Assembly (NCBI GenBank): GCA_047495785.1
Contig: JBLDXI010000013.1
Span: 2,294,001-2,358,000 of the forward strand
Length of the DNA: 64,000 nucleotides
Direction: 5' to 3'
Source: Lepidodermella squamata
Lineage: Eukaryota; Gastrotricha
The notes beneath the pieces are model-generated. The model was not told the DNA's origin, made no database searches, and saw only the letters and a program-made list of their open reading frames with translations. The first letter of the stretch is position 1. Each line of letters starts with the position of its first letter. The position numbers and the translations under genes were made by a program. Shown piece by piece: positions 11,848-24,249 of the stretch.

Positions 11848-13964
11848 GGTTAAAATATTAAATGTAACGCAATTAAAAGAACCGCAAATATAGTGGGCCT
11901 TCAAGGTGCGCACAAAAAGTGCAAAGGCAACAACTGGCGCGGCAATAGTTTTTTTGGAACGCAGTTGCACCAGGGACCTAAAGTTTTAGAAAGGTTCATA
12001 CGGCTCAATTCACTAGAAAAGGTTGATGGGCCGTAATTAATGATAATGCGGTATTAATACGTTTTTTTGCCATTAAGGCGTTTAATTGAAGAGAGTGCAC
12101 AAAAATACCAGCTGGACGGAGTGTAAAAAAGAACACTTTTGCGTGAGCAGCCGACTTAAAAGTGTGGGCTGAGCTGATAGTAGCGGCTCAGAGTGTATTT
12201 AATACACTTCCCTGGTTTATTGTGGGCATAGCTATAGGTATATAATATTATTTGTACATTATATGCTGGCCTGCGGGGCCGAGAGCGCGCAAAAAGGCCA
12301 GAGTAAATAAAATAATATTAAGAAAAAGGGTGAAAATGATAATATTATGCCATTTTCTGCCGACTTGATATAATCAAGAGCGAAAGCACGAGAGAGAGCG
12401 AGAGAGGGACGTGGATAGAGGTGAAAATGACATATGCCCATACTCGCCTTATTATATTACAATGAGAGGGATGTTGAAAGAAAGGCACTCGTGACGGGTA
12501 TGGAAATATCATACCCAGTAAGGTACTTGCTCTATTTGATTCGTTGTTACATTTATTGAGATTGGCTGGAGGCAAAACCAATACAGCGTGGCGAGTTCCC
12601 TGATATACAAAAGGTTTGTCCCATAGGGTTCAGACCGGGTACAATTTCTGGCTGACAAAGGATTTCGAACGCTATCGCGCGATTTTGCTTCAAAGATTGG
12701 TGGACCTCGAAGTATGGAGACAAAAACTATCAAATGCGTATAAACAAAACGCGGTTTATCTGCGAAAGCTATAAAATATGTAGAGGAAAATTATGCAAAA
12801 TTTATTTGCAGTAAAACTAGAAGTCTCCGGCAATTTCCGCAAAAAACATAAAATTGGAGTATAAAAATCTCCTAAGCGTAAATAATTCTTTTCCTCGTTG
12901 AATTTTCTATTACAAGTACAGCTTATAAAAGTTGAAAGCTGTATCGCAAAACGTACTAAAATTATTGCCTATACTGGCTGTTATTTTTCCGTGCGTCTCA
13001 AGTATTCCCTAAGGTGAGACATATCACAGGGCTATCAAGGTGACATCAAGTTTTGAGAGGGAAAGTTGACAATTTTCTCGGCAAACACTTCATCACAACA
13101 AACAATAATGCCCAAATGATCGTTGCGCACCAACAGAGTGTAAAGCGAAGTTCCTATTCAAAATACTGACAAAAGCAGATTTCAGTCTCGTGCTATGATA
13201 TGAAAAGAAAACAGATAATTAAGAGAAAAACAAAAGAAATAAAGCTGACTGCTGCTGACGATTAATTTCAAATTATAATCTGCAGGTGCCTAACAACTGC
13301 TGTATTGTTTTATTTCCCGCAAACTCAACAAAAAATCTAGCGCTGATACGTTATTTCAACTGCGAGATCTCTCGGTAGTAAAAATGGTGGCATAACAAAA
13401 AGGTTAAGAAACTCAGATTGTACACGGGGTTAATGAATGTTTTTTTTACAACGCCTTCAGGGGAATACTTTTTACAGCAGCGTGTGTACTACAACAACTA
13501 GTCAAATTTACTACAGAATATTTTTGAGTAAAAACTCATCAGTGTACATACGCCTCGAGTACGTTAAACTTGGCCACCTACTATGAGCAATAAAAATGTA
13601 AGAACAACACAGCGGTGGTGGTGGCCAGAAAACTAGCTACCTATTTGCACGCTCACTTGATTATATCGCGATATTATGATGATGATGATGATGATGATGT
13701 GCAATTCGCGCTTATGGATTTTTATGCGCCTAGTTTGTCAACTTTTAGTGTTGATGTTGAAGTGTGCCCGCGCTCTCGCTGAATGCTGAATGAGCGTCAT
13801 GCGCTGCATGATATATGCGCTGCTCACCCTTAATAGATATTTTTCTTTCAAAATTCATTTTTATTTGTAAAAAATTGTCATCTCTCGATAAAAAGCTATG
13901 AAGCGGAAAATTAGTGATAAAAATTACCGACTACAAGGAGGTGAAAAGCTGAGCTGTGCGATTT
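11848..13964. other. gene-poor 2.1-kb spacer
   Basis: No coding exon could be supported on either strand. It contains a GA-rich tract at 12391-12408, an ATG triplet microsatellite at 13676-13699 and scattered A/T runs. The proximal part upstream of 11847 may be promoter for the low-complexity ORF. Confidence 0.4.
13676..13699. repeat. (ATG)8 microsatellite
   Basis: Eight perfect tandem ATG (equivalently GAT) triplets, in non-coding sequence. Confidence 0.9.
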
Positions 13965-16098
13965 TTAATAACACGATAATGTTTTTAGTAAAACCAAATA
14001 TAATAACGGAATGGCTGAAGTATTTAGACGAGCTGCTGAATTGCTTTTCTTTGTCTTAATCGTTGATATTACTTTGTCGAATATTGAAAGATCTGCATCA
14101 AGTAGTTGCTTACTGGTTAGAACGATTCGATCTTTTTCCGAAAATCGCGGCGCTTTTTTCATGGCTGAACACCGATCAGCTTGCGATCGAATCTGGTAGA
14201 CATCGGCCATTTTATCTGATATTGTCTCTATGGCGGCGAGGTGGAAAACAGCGCCTCTCATGCATGCGCTGCCGAGTAGATTTTGCGTTTGTAAAAATTT
14301 GTAGCACGAGTATGAGCAGGCAAAAGCCGGATAGCCGAGTTGAGGGTCGTTACAATACGTCATGAGACCGCCTTGAAGCGAGTTCTCCCAACGAACCAAA
14401 TCGCTCTGAAATTTCTTCCACTGACAGCCGTCAACTTCATCTTCATTCATAGAGCAAATATCAAACTACAGGAGCGGAAATTAGAAAGAAATAGAAGAAA
14501 TAACCAGGGCCTAACCTTTCCTAGGTTGTCGAGTAAGAGACTGTTGAGACCCTGCGGTCTTGGATGGACATTTAAGTTGGCGAGACACATTTCATCGGCC
14601 GTGTTTTTCCCGAAATATGTCCATTCGTCACGGTCCACTGATTTGTAGACGCATTCAATTTCAATGTTATCACCCGGTTCGATAGTTGGGCTGTCGGAAC
14701 TCGACCAAAACACCATTTTCGGCTTATCATAGGTAACATCGTCATCAACTGAAAATCCCCCATTTAGGAATTATTTGATTTTTTTTGTAAAAATTACTCA
14801 GTGTGATGACTCGGCCGTTTCGTTTTTTGATAATCAGCCTAGCATGAACGCCCAATCTATGCATATGGAAGAGAACTGAAGTGATGTTGTACATAGGATG
14901 AGGCGATAGTGTTCTTAAACTGCACTGCGTTGTTTGAAAAGTTCGCCCGATCACGCGGGTGAGTTGCCTCGAATTCGGCGGAATCGCAATATCCACCTGG
15001 CCGACCTCAACGGAACCAATATGGTACTGTCGCTTTTTCGCCGTGTAATAAAGCTTTAATCCAGATGAATCTTTCACGTCTTTTGTTAACATTGGATTGT
15101 TGTAGTGTATTTGTAGAATGACCCGACCGTAAGCTCCTTTTCCCATTAAAAAGCCTGTGTCGTTGTTGTAGCATCGATTAGGAGCCTAAAACTTCCTATT
15201 ACAACGAAAATTAATGAATTTTCACGATTTTACCCCAAAAGCCCAGGTGATTGAGCTCGAGTAACATTCTTTCGGGATCAAGGGACATTCGTCTGGCCTT
15301 TTGTAACTTCCTGATTGATTCAAAGCAGATTCCTGGCTAGGGGAGTCGCAAATAAATAGCACCAAGTGATGCACAACTTCGATATTGGAAAGAAGGGGCT
15401 CGAACTAAAAATTGAATAAAAAATTTTAAAAAAATTATTTGTTAATTAATCATACTGCAATGATGTGATAATCTTGATCGTTGGGTACAGCGAATTGTTG
15501 GCACATGTAGAGCGTTTCGCTATCGGCCGGCAATGTGACTTGATCGAACCTTAATTCGAGGCTCTTCACATTAGCCTCTCGAACTGGCGGGCACCAGTCG
15601 TCAACAGTAGCATTTAATAACGCCGCGCATGCCGGAATTTTCGCAAGGAAACCATTTTTCAAAGCGCAGCTGGTCGAATTGAGTGGTTCGCAAATGCCAG
15701 GATGGGACAAGAATCGAGTTGCGGCCTGAACTGGAGTTTTGGCCTCAGGTACCCATGTGCAGTTAGGATCGCCCAACTCTTGCCCGTTTGTTAAACCATC
15801 CCCATCGCTATCTTTCATACACAGCTCTCTGGTAAATTTTCGACCAGCGGCGAGAAAATCTCGGCCGAACGAATTCAAAGGTCCGGAACCTAACTGAGAT
15901 TCGTGCCCAACGCCTAAAGCCATACTAATTTGAAATAATTCGTGTCGATTGATTCGGCAAACCTTTCCAGATCAAGTTATCGCCGCAGGGAGATGGCACA
16001 ATATTGCCATTAGGAATTTCCAATTGAAATTGGGGAAGAGGGGCGACCAATCGATTTGTTATAAATGTTATTAATCCGATGAGAATTTGCCGTGACAT
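13965..16098 (-). CDS. temptin-DBH-like copper monooxygenase, copy 1
   Basis: Six exons (15963-16098, 15456-15913, 15234-15404, 14798-15185, 14516-14748, 13965-14465) join in frame to 628 residues. A signal peptide is followed by a temptin-like domain (IPNG...PC, GVGH, a Ca-loop-like DSDGDG, ELGDPNC, LSHPGICEP) and a type II Cu monooxygenase with CuA pair HHL (His-His kept, Met of the usual HHM replaced), LQIHYNN, CuB FHMHRLG and DEMC Met ligand. A Cys-rich C-terminal part and hydrophobic tail (PLLYLVLLKTLSCY) suggest GPI attachment. The family hydroxylates amine or peptide substrates using copper and ascorbate; the substrate here is unknown. It is the most intron-rich copy of the array, has no YPRP motif and uses VHPRP instead. 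Confidence 0.85.
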
Positions 16099-16659
16099 GA
16101 AAAGCCTTGAAAGTTGTTGTAATAAGGCGTCACCTCCTCTCTGTTGGTGTAATGGGCCGTATAATTGCAAGCTACGGTAGGAAATTAAAAACAAAAAAGT
16201 GGCAACAAAGCCGTGTAGACATAGCGCAGTCGCAGTAGAAAATGTTATTCAAAAGGCATAATTTCTTCTGGTCTCGTGTAAAAAGGCCGCCTGTTTACCT
16301 AGCGCGCGCGGTAAAAGAGGCGCCCTACTGGTGGCGGTGACTCAGGTGAGTCTCTTGTTTTGCGTGGCGCGCGCGCAAATACCCACGCACACTCACACAG
16401 CGGGAAAAGCGACTTTTCTCCAGGTAATATAGCGTTGTGATTAAAGTTGATATATTTGCATCATTACTACTACCTGTTACCAACAGCGGGTCAAATTTAC
16501 CGGTACACTGAGCTGGTAACATTGCGTGCTATGAAAGCGGAAAATAAAAAAAAAAGGCGTCGTTTTTTTTCGACATTTTTTTATTTGTTCTTCACTGCAT
16601 CACCGGCCTGATATTACAGGAAGGCAGATATTATTTTTTCCTTAATCGATCCAAGAAAA
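16099..16659. other. spacer between array copies 1 and 2
   Basis: Upstream flank of copy 1 and 3' flank of copy 2. A weak TATA-like stretch (AATTATAC on the minus strand) lies about 55 nt before the copy 1 ATG. Two CG-rich GCGCGCG patches occur near 16302 and 16367. No coding sequence seen. Confidence 0.4.
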
Positions 16660-19044
16660 TTAAAAGACTACTGGGCGAAAATAGGTTATCGCTATAAGAA
16701 CTGCCGAAACACTCCTGAACTGGCGATTCGATTCCGCGCCCGAGATGACTGATCGAGTTGTTTCGTAATAGTAAGTTGTAGTTGTTGTATCTTCCGGTTC
16801 TTCCGTGGTTGTAGTTGTCGCTCTTCTTCGAGTCGTCGTGATGTCATAATCATAAGGATCCAAAGCTCGAGCCGTTTGTCTACGAGTCGTCCTACTTGGA
16901 GCAAGTGTTATTCCCGGGCTCACGTCGCATTGAGTTGGGGCGGGTCGAGAAGGTTGAGAACTGCACTGCGCCGCATAAGTTTGGATTGCGTACACGTCGG
17001 CAGGGTTTTGAATCACCCACCAGCGAGTTGCCATGTAGAAAACCGAACCGCCACGCTCGGTTATACACGGACTGCCAAGCAAACCGTAATTTCTCAGGTA
17101 ACTGTGAGATCAAATGAATAGGATTAAATTGAGTTCCAGAATCGAGTTGTGACCTTATAGCCACCTTAAATTTTCGACTTGAAAAATTGGTAGCAAATTA
17201 AGAAAATTAAAAAATTAAAAATTAAAAATAATAATGATAAAATAATTAATTAAAACAATTAAAAATTAGTTTTGAATACTAATTAATAAAAATCTTAATT
17301 ACTCGTAGCATTTTTGCGAACAAGGTGGCGCCGGATTTGATCGACAGGTGCAAGCACCCTGAAGGCCCCCGTCATTTGCTGAGTACATTTGTCGAAGAGT
17401 CGCATAGAATTGCTCAAGATCGCACTGGCCTATCACGCCCGAGTTCCGCTCACAGCTATCGGTGTCTCCGATATTGTCCAGCATTTGAAACATTTGATTT
17501 TTCGGACGCGGCGTTATGTCCTAGGTTGATTGACGAAATACACTAAATTTTCTTCCAACCAAAAAAACTCACCATAAAAGCCATGCACATCTCATCTTGA
17601 GTTGACCCGCCAAAGTAGGTCCATTTGTTTCGAGTCGTCGAGTCATACCGGCACTCAATTTCCCAATTATCTCCCGGCTCAACAACTATAGCTTGGGAAA
17701 GGGGCCAAGTGGTGATTGGCGGGCGGTCGTAGGTGACTGGTTTGTCGAGAAGGGTGATCTTTTGACCCGAATTTCCCTTGGTCAGAACAACCTTGCCGTA
17801 GACACCCAATTTATGCGCGTGGAAAATCATAGAAGTGACGTTGTACGAGGCAGCTGGGCTGAAACTCGACCGGCTGCATTGCGTCGACCGGAAACCACGG
17901 CCATAGACGCTGGTTGATTTAGTCTGAGGTGGAATTCGAATATCTTGCTGGCCAATCGCAAACATGGCGTTGTCATTTTTCCGCTGTCGGGGAATGTAGT
18001 AGATCCTGACGCCAGACGAATCACGAATGCCTGTTCTCAGCATCGGGTTGTTGTAGTGAATCTGCAAAATGACTGTTTGGTAGTAGCTTCTGCCGAATGG
18101 TATCCCGATGGAGGAATCGTAGCAGCGACTTCCGTGACCGAAGGCCCAAACAAGAGCAGCAGAACCACAGGCTGTCAAAAAATTGATAACATTGAACGTT
18201 TTAAATTAAATTTCGAACCTGGGGTTAAGGGGCATTCTTTAACGTTTTGATACCCTCCTTCAGTCTTTAGAGCTTCGAAATCAGTGGCAATATCGCAAAC
18301 GTATAGAATTAGGTGGTGAACGAATTCAATGTTGTCAATAATTGGCTCGAACTGAAATTCGGAAAAGGTAACTCTTTACTGTAAGAAAGGGATTAGAAAC
18401 CTTACCGCGATAATCTGGTAGTCCTTATCATGAGGTACAGTTATTTCCTGGCAGAGGTAAACAGTTTCCTGAGGCGAAAGTGGAGCACTGTTGTATCTTA
18501 TCTCCATTGACTTGACATTTGCACCTCTAATACCGGGGCACCAATTGCTGCCGGCTGGATTAATAGGCCCTGAACCCATAGTCATCCCACTGTCAGAGTT
18601 GTCAGAGTTGTCCATACTAGTACCAGTTTTGCCTTGACATGCCGGAAGCCTCGATAGGAATGCGTTATTCGATTGGCATTTCACTGAATTGATTGGTTCG
18701 CAGACACCAGGGTGCGATAGGCTGGTCGATCGAGGCGGACGGGTGCCTGGCTGCCATGTACAGTTCGGGTCACCCAATTCCTCCCCGTTCGACTTGCCGT
18801 CACCATCGGAGTCAATTTGGCAAAGAGCTACTGTCCAAACATTTCCCTGTGCGTTGAAATCTAACCCGAACTGATTCCGCGGCCCGTTACCAATAGATAA
18901 CTCATGCCCAACCCCCGGCCATGTGGATAGGGGATCGCAGGGGTTTGGTACGTTTCGACCATTCGGGATTTTATCCTGAAAAGCCGGGTAGCCGATAGCT
19001 GGCAATAGCACGGCTGATAAAATCGAAAGTCTAATGGCCAGCAT
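16660..19044 (-). CDS. temptin-DBH-like copper monooxygenase, copy 2
   Basis: Five exons (18406-19044, 18219-18351, 17573-18171, 17303-17520, 16660-17101) give 676 residues. After a signal peptide (MLAIRLSILSAVLLPAIG) comes the temptin-like domain (GVGH, DSDGDGKSNGEELGDPNC, LSHPGVCEP), a Ser/Asp/Gly insertion (NSDNSDSGMTMGSG) not seen in the other copies, then the copper domain with HHL, LQIHYNN, FHAHKLG and DEMC. The Cys-rich C-terminal region (CTCRSN...CSQKCYDYL) is followed by a Thr-rich low-complexity stretch likely to be O-glycosylated and a weakly hydrophobic end. The copper ligands are present, so activity is plausible. It differs from copy 1 by having the temptin module in one exon. 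Confidence 0.85.
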
Positions 19045-19350
19045 CGCGCAAAACTGCTGGTTTCAGTTCGAATAAAGAGTGGTAGAATGAGTAGGTCCTT
19101 CAGTGCTTTTCGGTTAAAGTCGCGCAAAACACCTACATGTTTGAATAACCTGCCTTTTTTTTATAGTCGCCACGCTGTTTGCGAAGTCGCGCGGAGACGC
19201 GACCTAACAAAGTTACCGAATCGCGAAAATCACGCACCGGCACAACACGAACTCAGAAAAACCCGAGTTTTTCTTAATCATGGTTTATTAAATCATCATA
19301 AATAAGGCCAGATGAATGCTGATTGATGTCTTACATCATTAAAGAACCGC
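19045..19350. other. spacer between array copies 2 and 3
   Basis: About 300 nt with no supported gene; it holds the copy 2 promoter and the copy 3 3' end. I found no clear TATA box at the -50 position that copies 3, 4, 6 and 7 share. Confidence 0.4.
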
Positions 19351-21271
19351 TTAGAATAACCTGGCCAGACAAGGAATTAGTGCAAAAGATGCAATCAGCA
19401 CAGAGTCTGCGAATCTCAAACTGGCTGAGCTTTTCGCTCTGAAGCATTTTTCACTTGAAGGAGGTGGGCTAGACCGTTTCATGCATTGCGCCATTTGTGA
19501 ATAGGACCGATGAAGAACTTCGGCATCGTCATACCATGGTCTCATACCAATTTGGAAATATTCGTCCCGTGCAAGGCACGGTTCATTCAACAAATCGTAC
19601 TTCTTAAGAGCTTCGTAGCATGCAGATGTGCAACCCTCCGCCGGGTAGACGTCTTCACAGCCACAGGCGCCGATAAGTTCCTTGGTTCCCGCTGAGGCAA
19701 CGGGCGGTACGCCGAATTCTTGCCCGATCTTCTGATGAAAACTCTGATAGAAGCAATCACCATAACCCCAGGCGCCATTCGACGGTGTGCAAGGATTTAT
19801 GTCACCCGTGCTGGCAAGCATGCTGAAAACTGATTCTCGTGGCCTAGGGTAAACTAAAAATAAAAGGACCAGTGTGATATAACGTCCTATCGTCGCTGAT
19901 AAACTTACTATCGATGAAGTAATAACACATCTCATCCGAAGTTTGAGACCCGAAAAAGCTCCACTTATCCTTGTTCAGTGTGTTGAAGCCGCATGTTACG
20001 CTGATTTCATCACCTGGTTCGATGATAACTCGGTTATTACCTGTCCAAATAGCTGTTTTCGGTCTGTCGTAGGTCAAAGCTTCGTCGACAAGAATCATCG
20101 AATAACCCGCCTTCTTCTTGTTTAACACCAAACGGCCGTAGCTTCCCTGTTTATGTATGTGAATCAGAAGGGACAAAAGGTAGTAGTTTTGGCTCGGCTG
20201 AAGAAGGTTTTGAGTGCATTCAGAGGATAAGGTGCTGGTTACTTCGGTGCTGTATGTTTTCGGCGGAATGCGCAGGAACTGGTCTCCGAGGCCAATGAGA
20301 CCCTTCGCAATGGTACGCTTCTTTTTCTGGTAGTAGATTCTCACCCCAGAGCTGTCGACGAAGCCAGATTTTCTTCCATCGTTGTTGTAGTGATGCTGAA
20401 GTACAACTTGTTTGTAATCAGTGTTCATGCCGAAGGGAATGCTGATATCGGCGGGGTAGCATTGACCGGTTATTCCGTAGGCCCACACAATCATCATGGA
20501 ACCACAGATTAATGGAAGCATACGGCATTTTTGAGCGTTCTTCTTCGCTTCCTCAATTTCAGGAATCGCTTTTAAGAAAGTCACAATAGATCAACATGAA
20601 ATTGACTTAATAAGTATTCACTTACGAGGTACCCAAGTGCAGCCGAATACGATCATGTGATGAAAAATCGCGCGATTGTCAATAATCGGTTCCCACGCAA
20701 TGATTTCATACTCATCGTCCGAAGGCATATCAAAAAATTGGCACATGTATTGAGTTTCTTCGTCCGTCAATGCAACTTTATTGTACTTCATCTCCATAGT
20801 TTTAACACCGTCTTCCGCTGTTGAAGGACACCAGGAAGAGGTGGCTGGGGTAGTTTTACCAAGAGCAGCGCACTGAACCAAGAATGTGTTTTTGGTCGTA
20901 CACTTGGGGTCATTAAGTGGCTCGCAGATTCCTGGGTGAGAAAGCTTGCTAGTGTCTGTTACAGCCGGCTGGGCTCCCGTGGTCCAAACGCAGTCTGGAT
21001 CACCAAGCTCTTCACCGTTCGTTTTGCCATCACCATCACTGTCCTGTTTACATAAAGCTTGCGTCCATTTTCTGCCATTGGCATCGAATGCTGCTCCGAA
21101 AGGATTTCGAGGGCCGCCACCCAGACGGTCCTCATGGCCGACACCTACCCATATAGATTTCCCATCATCGCAAGGATCTGGAACGCTTTTCCCATTAGGA
21201 ATATCATCACGAAAGTTCTCGAAACCGAGTGACGACGTAACAAGCAATGCATGCAGTATTAAAAACTTCAT
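19351..21271 (-). CDS. temptin-DBH-like copper monooxygenase, copy 3
   Basis: Three exons (20626-21271, 19909-20568, 19351-19853) give 602 residues. Signal peptide MKFLILHALLVTSSLG; temptin-like domain about residues 18-145 (DDIPNG, GVGHEDRLGGGPRN, DSDGDGKTNGEELGDPDC, LSHPGICEP); copper monooxygenase about 150-470 with HHM, LQHHYNN, IHIHKQG and SDEMC; the DBH-family YPRP motif opens exon 3; a Cys-rich tail ends in a hydrophobic stretch (SVLIASFALIPCLARLF) typical of GPI-signal peptides. The intron after EIIA found in copies 1, 2, 5, 6 and 7 is absent, and instead an intron lies 18 codons after HHM. A TATA box (21324-21330) and a GATAG site (21338-21342) lie upstream. Confidence 0.88.
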
Positions 21272-21323
21272 TATCGGCTATTTTAACGTACTGCTTAATG
21301 CTATCACTCCTTCTTAGTGTCTC

Positions 21324-21342
21324 ATTTATAACCTCCGCTATC
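21324..21342 (-). promoter_or_regulatory. TATA box and GATA site upstream of copy 3
   Basis: TATAAAT (minus strand, 21324-21330) lies 53 nt before the ATG and GATAG (21338-21342) just upstream of it. The same arrangement is seen at copies 4, 6 and 7. Confidence 0.45.
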
Positions 21343-22020
21343 ACAGCTGGTATCTCTTTTAACCCGACAAAACCACACAAATGATACGACAAGGACTGGG
21401 CGTATTGCAAGTTGAACGCGTGAATAAGGATCGGCCCACTTCGATGGGCGTGGCAAAGTTATCATTTGAAGTTTTTCGAGCTATCCCTGTCGTCGCTGAA
21501 CTATAAAAGATGGAAGATATCTAATCCGGACTTTGCCTAAAACGGACCATTTTGAATGGCTCCACCCCGAAAACGGAATCGCTAAATCGTACTAGTGCCC
21601 AACACCGGACCTAGTGTGGGTTCTTTTTTAGTCCGGCTGAGGCATGAAATGGTGAATTTTATATTTCGAGAAGGATATATGGATTTTTTATTTGGAGAAA
21701 TGTCTGCCTAAAAGACACACCTTGAAATTTGTATATGCTTGATCCTGGATTTTGTTTGGCGCGACCCGAGTCCGGGGTAAGACAACGTTCACTGTATAGG
21801 TAGGTGGCAGCCTTAAGCTGCTAACTTATCTAATGGTTCCAGCTAATTCTGATGTTTATTCAAATGCTCAATTGATATGTCAAATTTAAATCGGAGAAGA
21901 TATGCAATTAAATAAAAATCAGTATGATTTCACGTAAAGTTTCACAGGCTACCTAATTCTTTTATTTATTGATTTAATCCATTAATCTTGGATTAACAGA
22001 TATTGTTTATTTAGTTTTCT
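21343..22020. other. spacer between array copies 3 and 4
   Basis: About 680 nt with no supported coding sequence. It includes upstream DNA of copy 3 and the 3' flank of copy 4. Confidence 0.4.
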
Positions 22021-23968
22021 TTACGGCATTGCAGTAAAAGCAAAGAGGGTTACGAGCAGAACAGATGCGGGTAGGCTCGCCAATGTGGACGAGACACCAC
22101 CTTTCAGCTGAATGTAACACTTCTCGCTGGGCGAAGGTACAGTCTTCAGCTTCTTACATTGTTCGATCTGCGAGTACGACCGGTGAAGCACTTCAGAATC
22201 GTCGAACCACATTCGTAGACCAGACTGGAAGATAACATCACTCTTTAGACATGGCTCTTGCAGTAGATCCAGCTTTTGTAGCGTAGAGTAGCAAGTAGCG
22301 GAACAACTCTCAGCTGGATACTTTTCGTTGCACGCGCATGCATTCATCAGTTCCAGGGAGGTATTTGAAGCTTTCGGTGGTATGTTGTAGTCTAGATTCA
22401 ATTTTTTATGCAGCTTCTCAAAGCTGCAGTCTCCAAAGCCCCATCCGCCAGTGCTAGAACTCTGGGGTGTACAAGCGTCTATATCGGACATGCTTGCCAG
22501 GTTAGTGAAGACGGAGCTTGAAAAAATTCTGGGATAAACTGGTAAGAGGTCGCCGTTTACAAATTGAAAAATAAAAGAAACCGAAGGACTTACTATCGAC
22601 GAAAAAGTAGCACATTTCATCCGATGTTTGCGAGCCAAAGAAACTCCAATTATTTTTGTTCTGGGTATTATACCCACAGGTCACCGTTAATTCATCACCA
22701 GCTTCCAACAAAACCTGATGATTACCAGTCCATTCCGCGGTTTTCGGCCTGTCGTAGGTCAATGCTTCATCGACTAGGATGATAGAATAACCGGCTTTCT
22801 TCTTGTTGAGAATGATTCGAGAATAAGTGCCCTGTTTGTGCATGTGCACCAACAACGAGATAAGATTGTAGTTTTGATTCGGTCTCAACATTTTCGTCGT
22901 GCATTCCGATGACCAAACGCTGGTGATGTCGGTTTGCAAAGTATTCGGCGGTATCCTTAGGTAATTTTCTCCAAGAAAAATGATCCCCTTGGCGATAGGC
23001 CTTTGCTTCTTCTGGTAGTAGATTTTAACACCGGAATTGTCGATGTAACCAGGTTTCCTAGCGTCATTATTATAGTGATGCTGAAGAACAACTTGAGGGA
23101 ATCCACTTCGCTTTCCAAACGGAATGCTAAGATCGGTAGGATAACATTGGCCATTTATTCCGTACGACCAAACAATCATGGGCGATCCGCAAGTGAACAA
23201 GGTCATTCGACACTTGATCGCTGTTTTCTTCGCCGCCTCAATTACATCAGGCATAGCTAGAAGGAGATTTAATAGGAAGTGCTATCTTAAAAACTGCTGG
23301 CAAAACATACGGGGCAGAGATGACGGGCATCCAAAGACAATCATGTGATGGAAAATTGCTCGGTTATCGATTATGGGCTCCCATGCGATGATTTCATACT
23401 CATCATCAGATGGCAGATCAAACAGTTGGCACATGTATTGAGTTTCATCGGTTGTTAGCGCAACGTTTTTGTACTGCAAGACGATTGACTGCACGCCGGC
23501 GTCCGAGGTCGCTGGACACCATTTAGAAGTCGCTGGGGTTGTTTTACCCAGAGCAGCGCATTGAGTGAGGAAGGTGTTCTTCGGCATGCATTTCGGATCG
23601 TCCAGTGGTTCACATACCCCAGGATGAGATAGTTCTTTCGGGTTAGTGATGGCTGGCTGTGCTCCCTTGACCCAGACACAGTTTGGATCACCAAGCTCCT
23701 GGCCGTTAGTTTTACCATCCCCGTCACTGTCTTGTTTGCAAAGATCAGTGGTCCATTTCTTTCCACTGGCGTAGAAAGCAGATCCGAAAGAGTTGCGAGG
23801 ACCGCCACCCCGAGAATCTTCATGGCCTACACCGGACCACATTGTCTGACCATTATCACAAGGATTCGGAACGTTGTTGCCATTGGGAATGTCATCTTTA
23901 AAATTTTCAAAAGCTTTGGCCTCTTTGACGACCAAAACTAAGGCGGTAAGAAGAAATATGGATTTCAT
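22021..23968 (-). CDS. temptin-DBH-like copper monooxygenase, copy 4
   Basis: Three exons (23311-23968, 22594-23256, 22021-22538) give 612 residues with the same intron positions as copy 3, its closest relative by eye. Signal peptide MKSIFLLTALVLVVKEAKA; temptin-like domain (GVGHEDSRGGGPRN, DSDGDGKTNGQELGDPNC); copper motifs HHM, LQHHYNN, VHMHKQG, SDEMC; YPRI at the start of exon 3; 12 or so Cys in the C-terminal part; hydrophobic end ASVLLVTLFAFTAMP suggests a GPI anchor. The ATG at 23968 begins the signal peptide; an upstream in-frame Met at 24091 is beyond the TATA box and is unlikely. Confidence 0.88.
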
Positions 23969-24018
23969 TCTGTGGTTTGTTTCAGCTATACCGTTAAGAT
24001 TACCGCTATACGGCCGAG

Positions 24019-24034
24019 TTTTATAGCCCTTATC
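24019..24034 (-). promoter_or_regulatory. TATA box and GATAAG upstream of copy 4
   Basis: Minus strand TATAAAA (24019-24025) preceded by GATAAG (24029-24034). The TATA box is 51 nt before the start codon, the same distance as at copy 6. Confidence 0.5.
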
Positions 24035-24249
24035 ATCTATTTTAATCGCACCGCGTTTGATACCGATATTTTCTTGCCAATATAAATGCATACTCGTGAA
24101 TCAGAATGGGGTCATTATGACGTGAATCACTGTTCTTCCTCGATAATGGCCGCGCCCAAATTTAGTATCATTTCAGACACAAATTGTGAAGAGTTGATCC
24201 TTTTTATTCAAAAATCCTGTGCACTTATTTTGAAGCAATGTGACTCAGT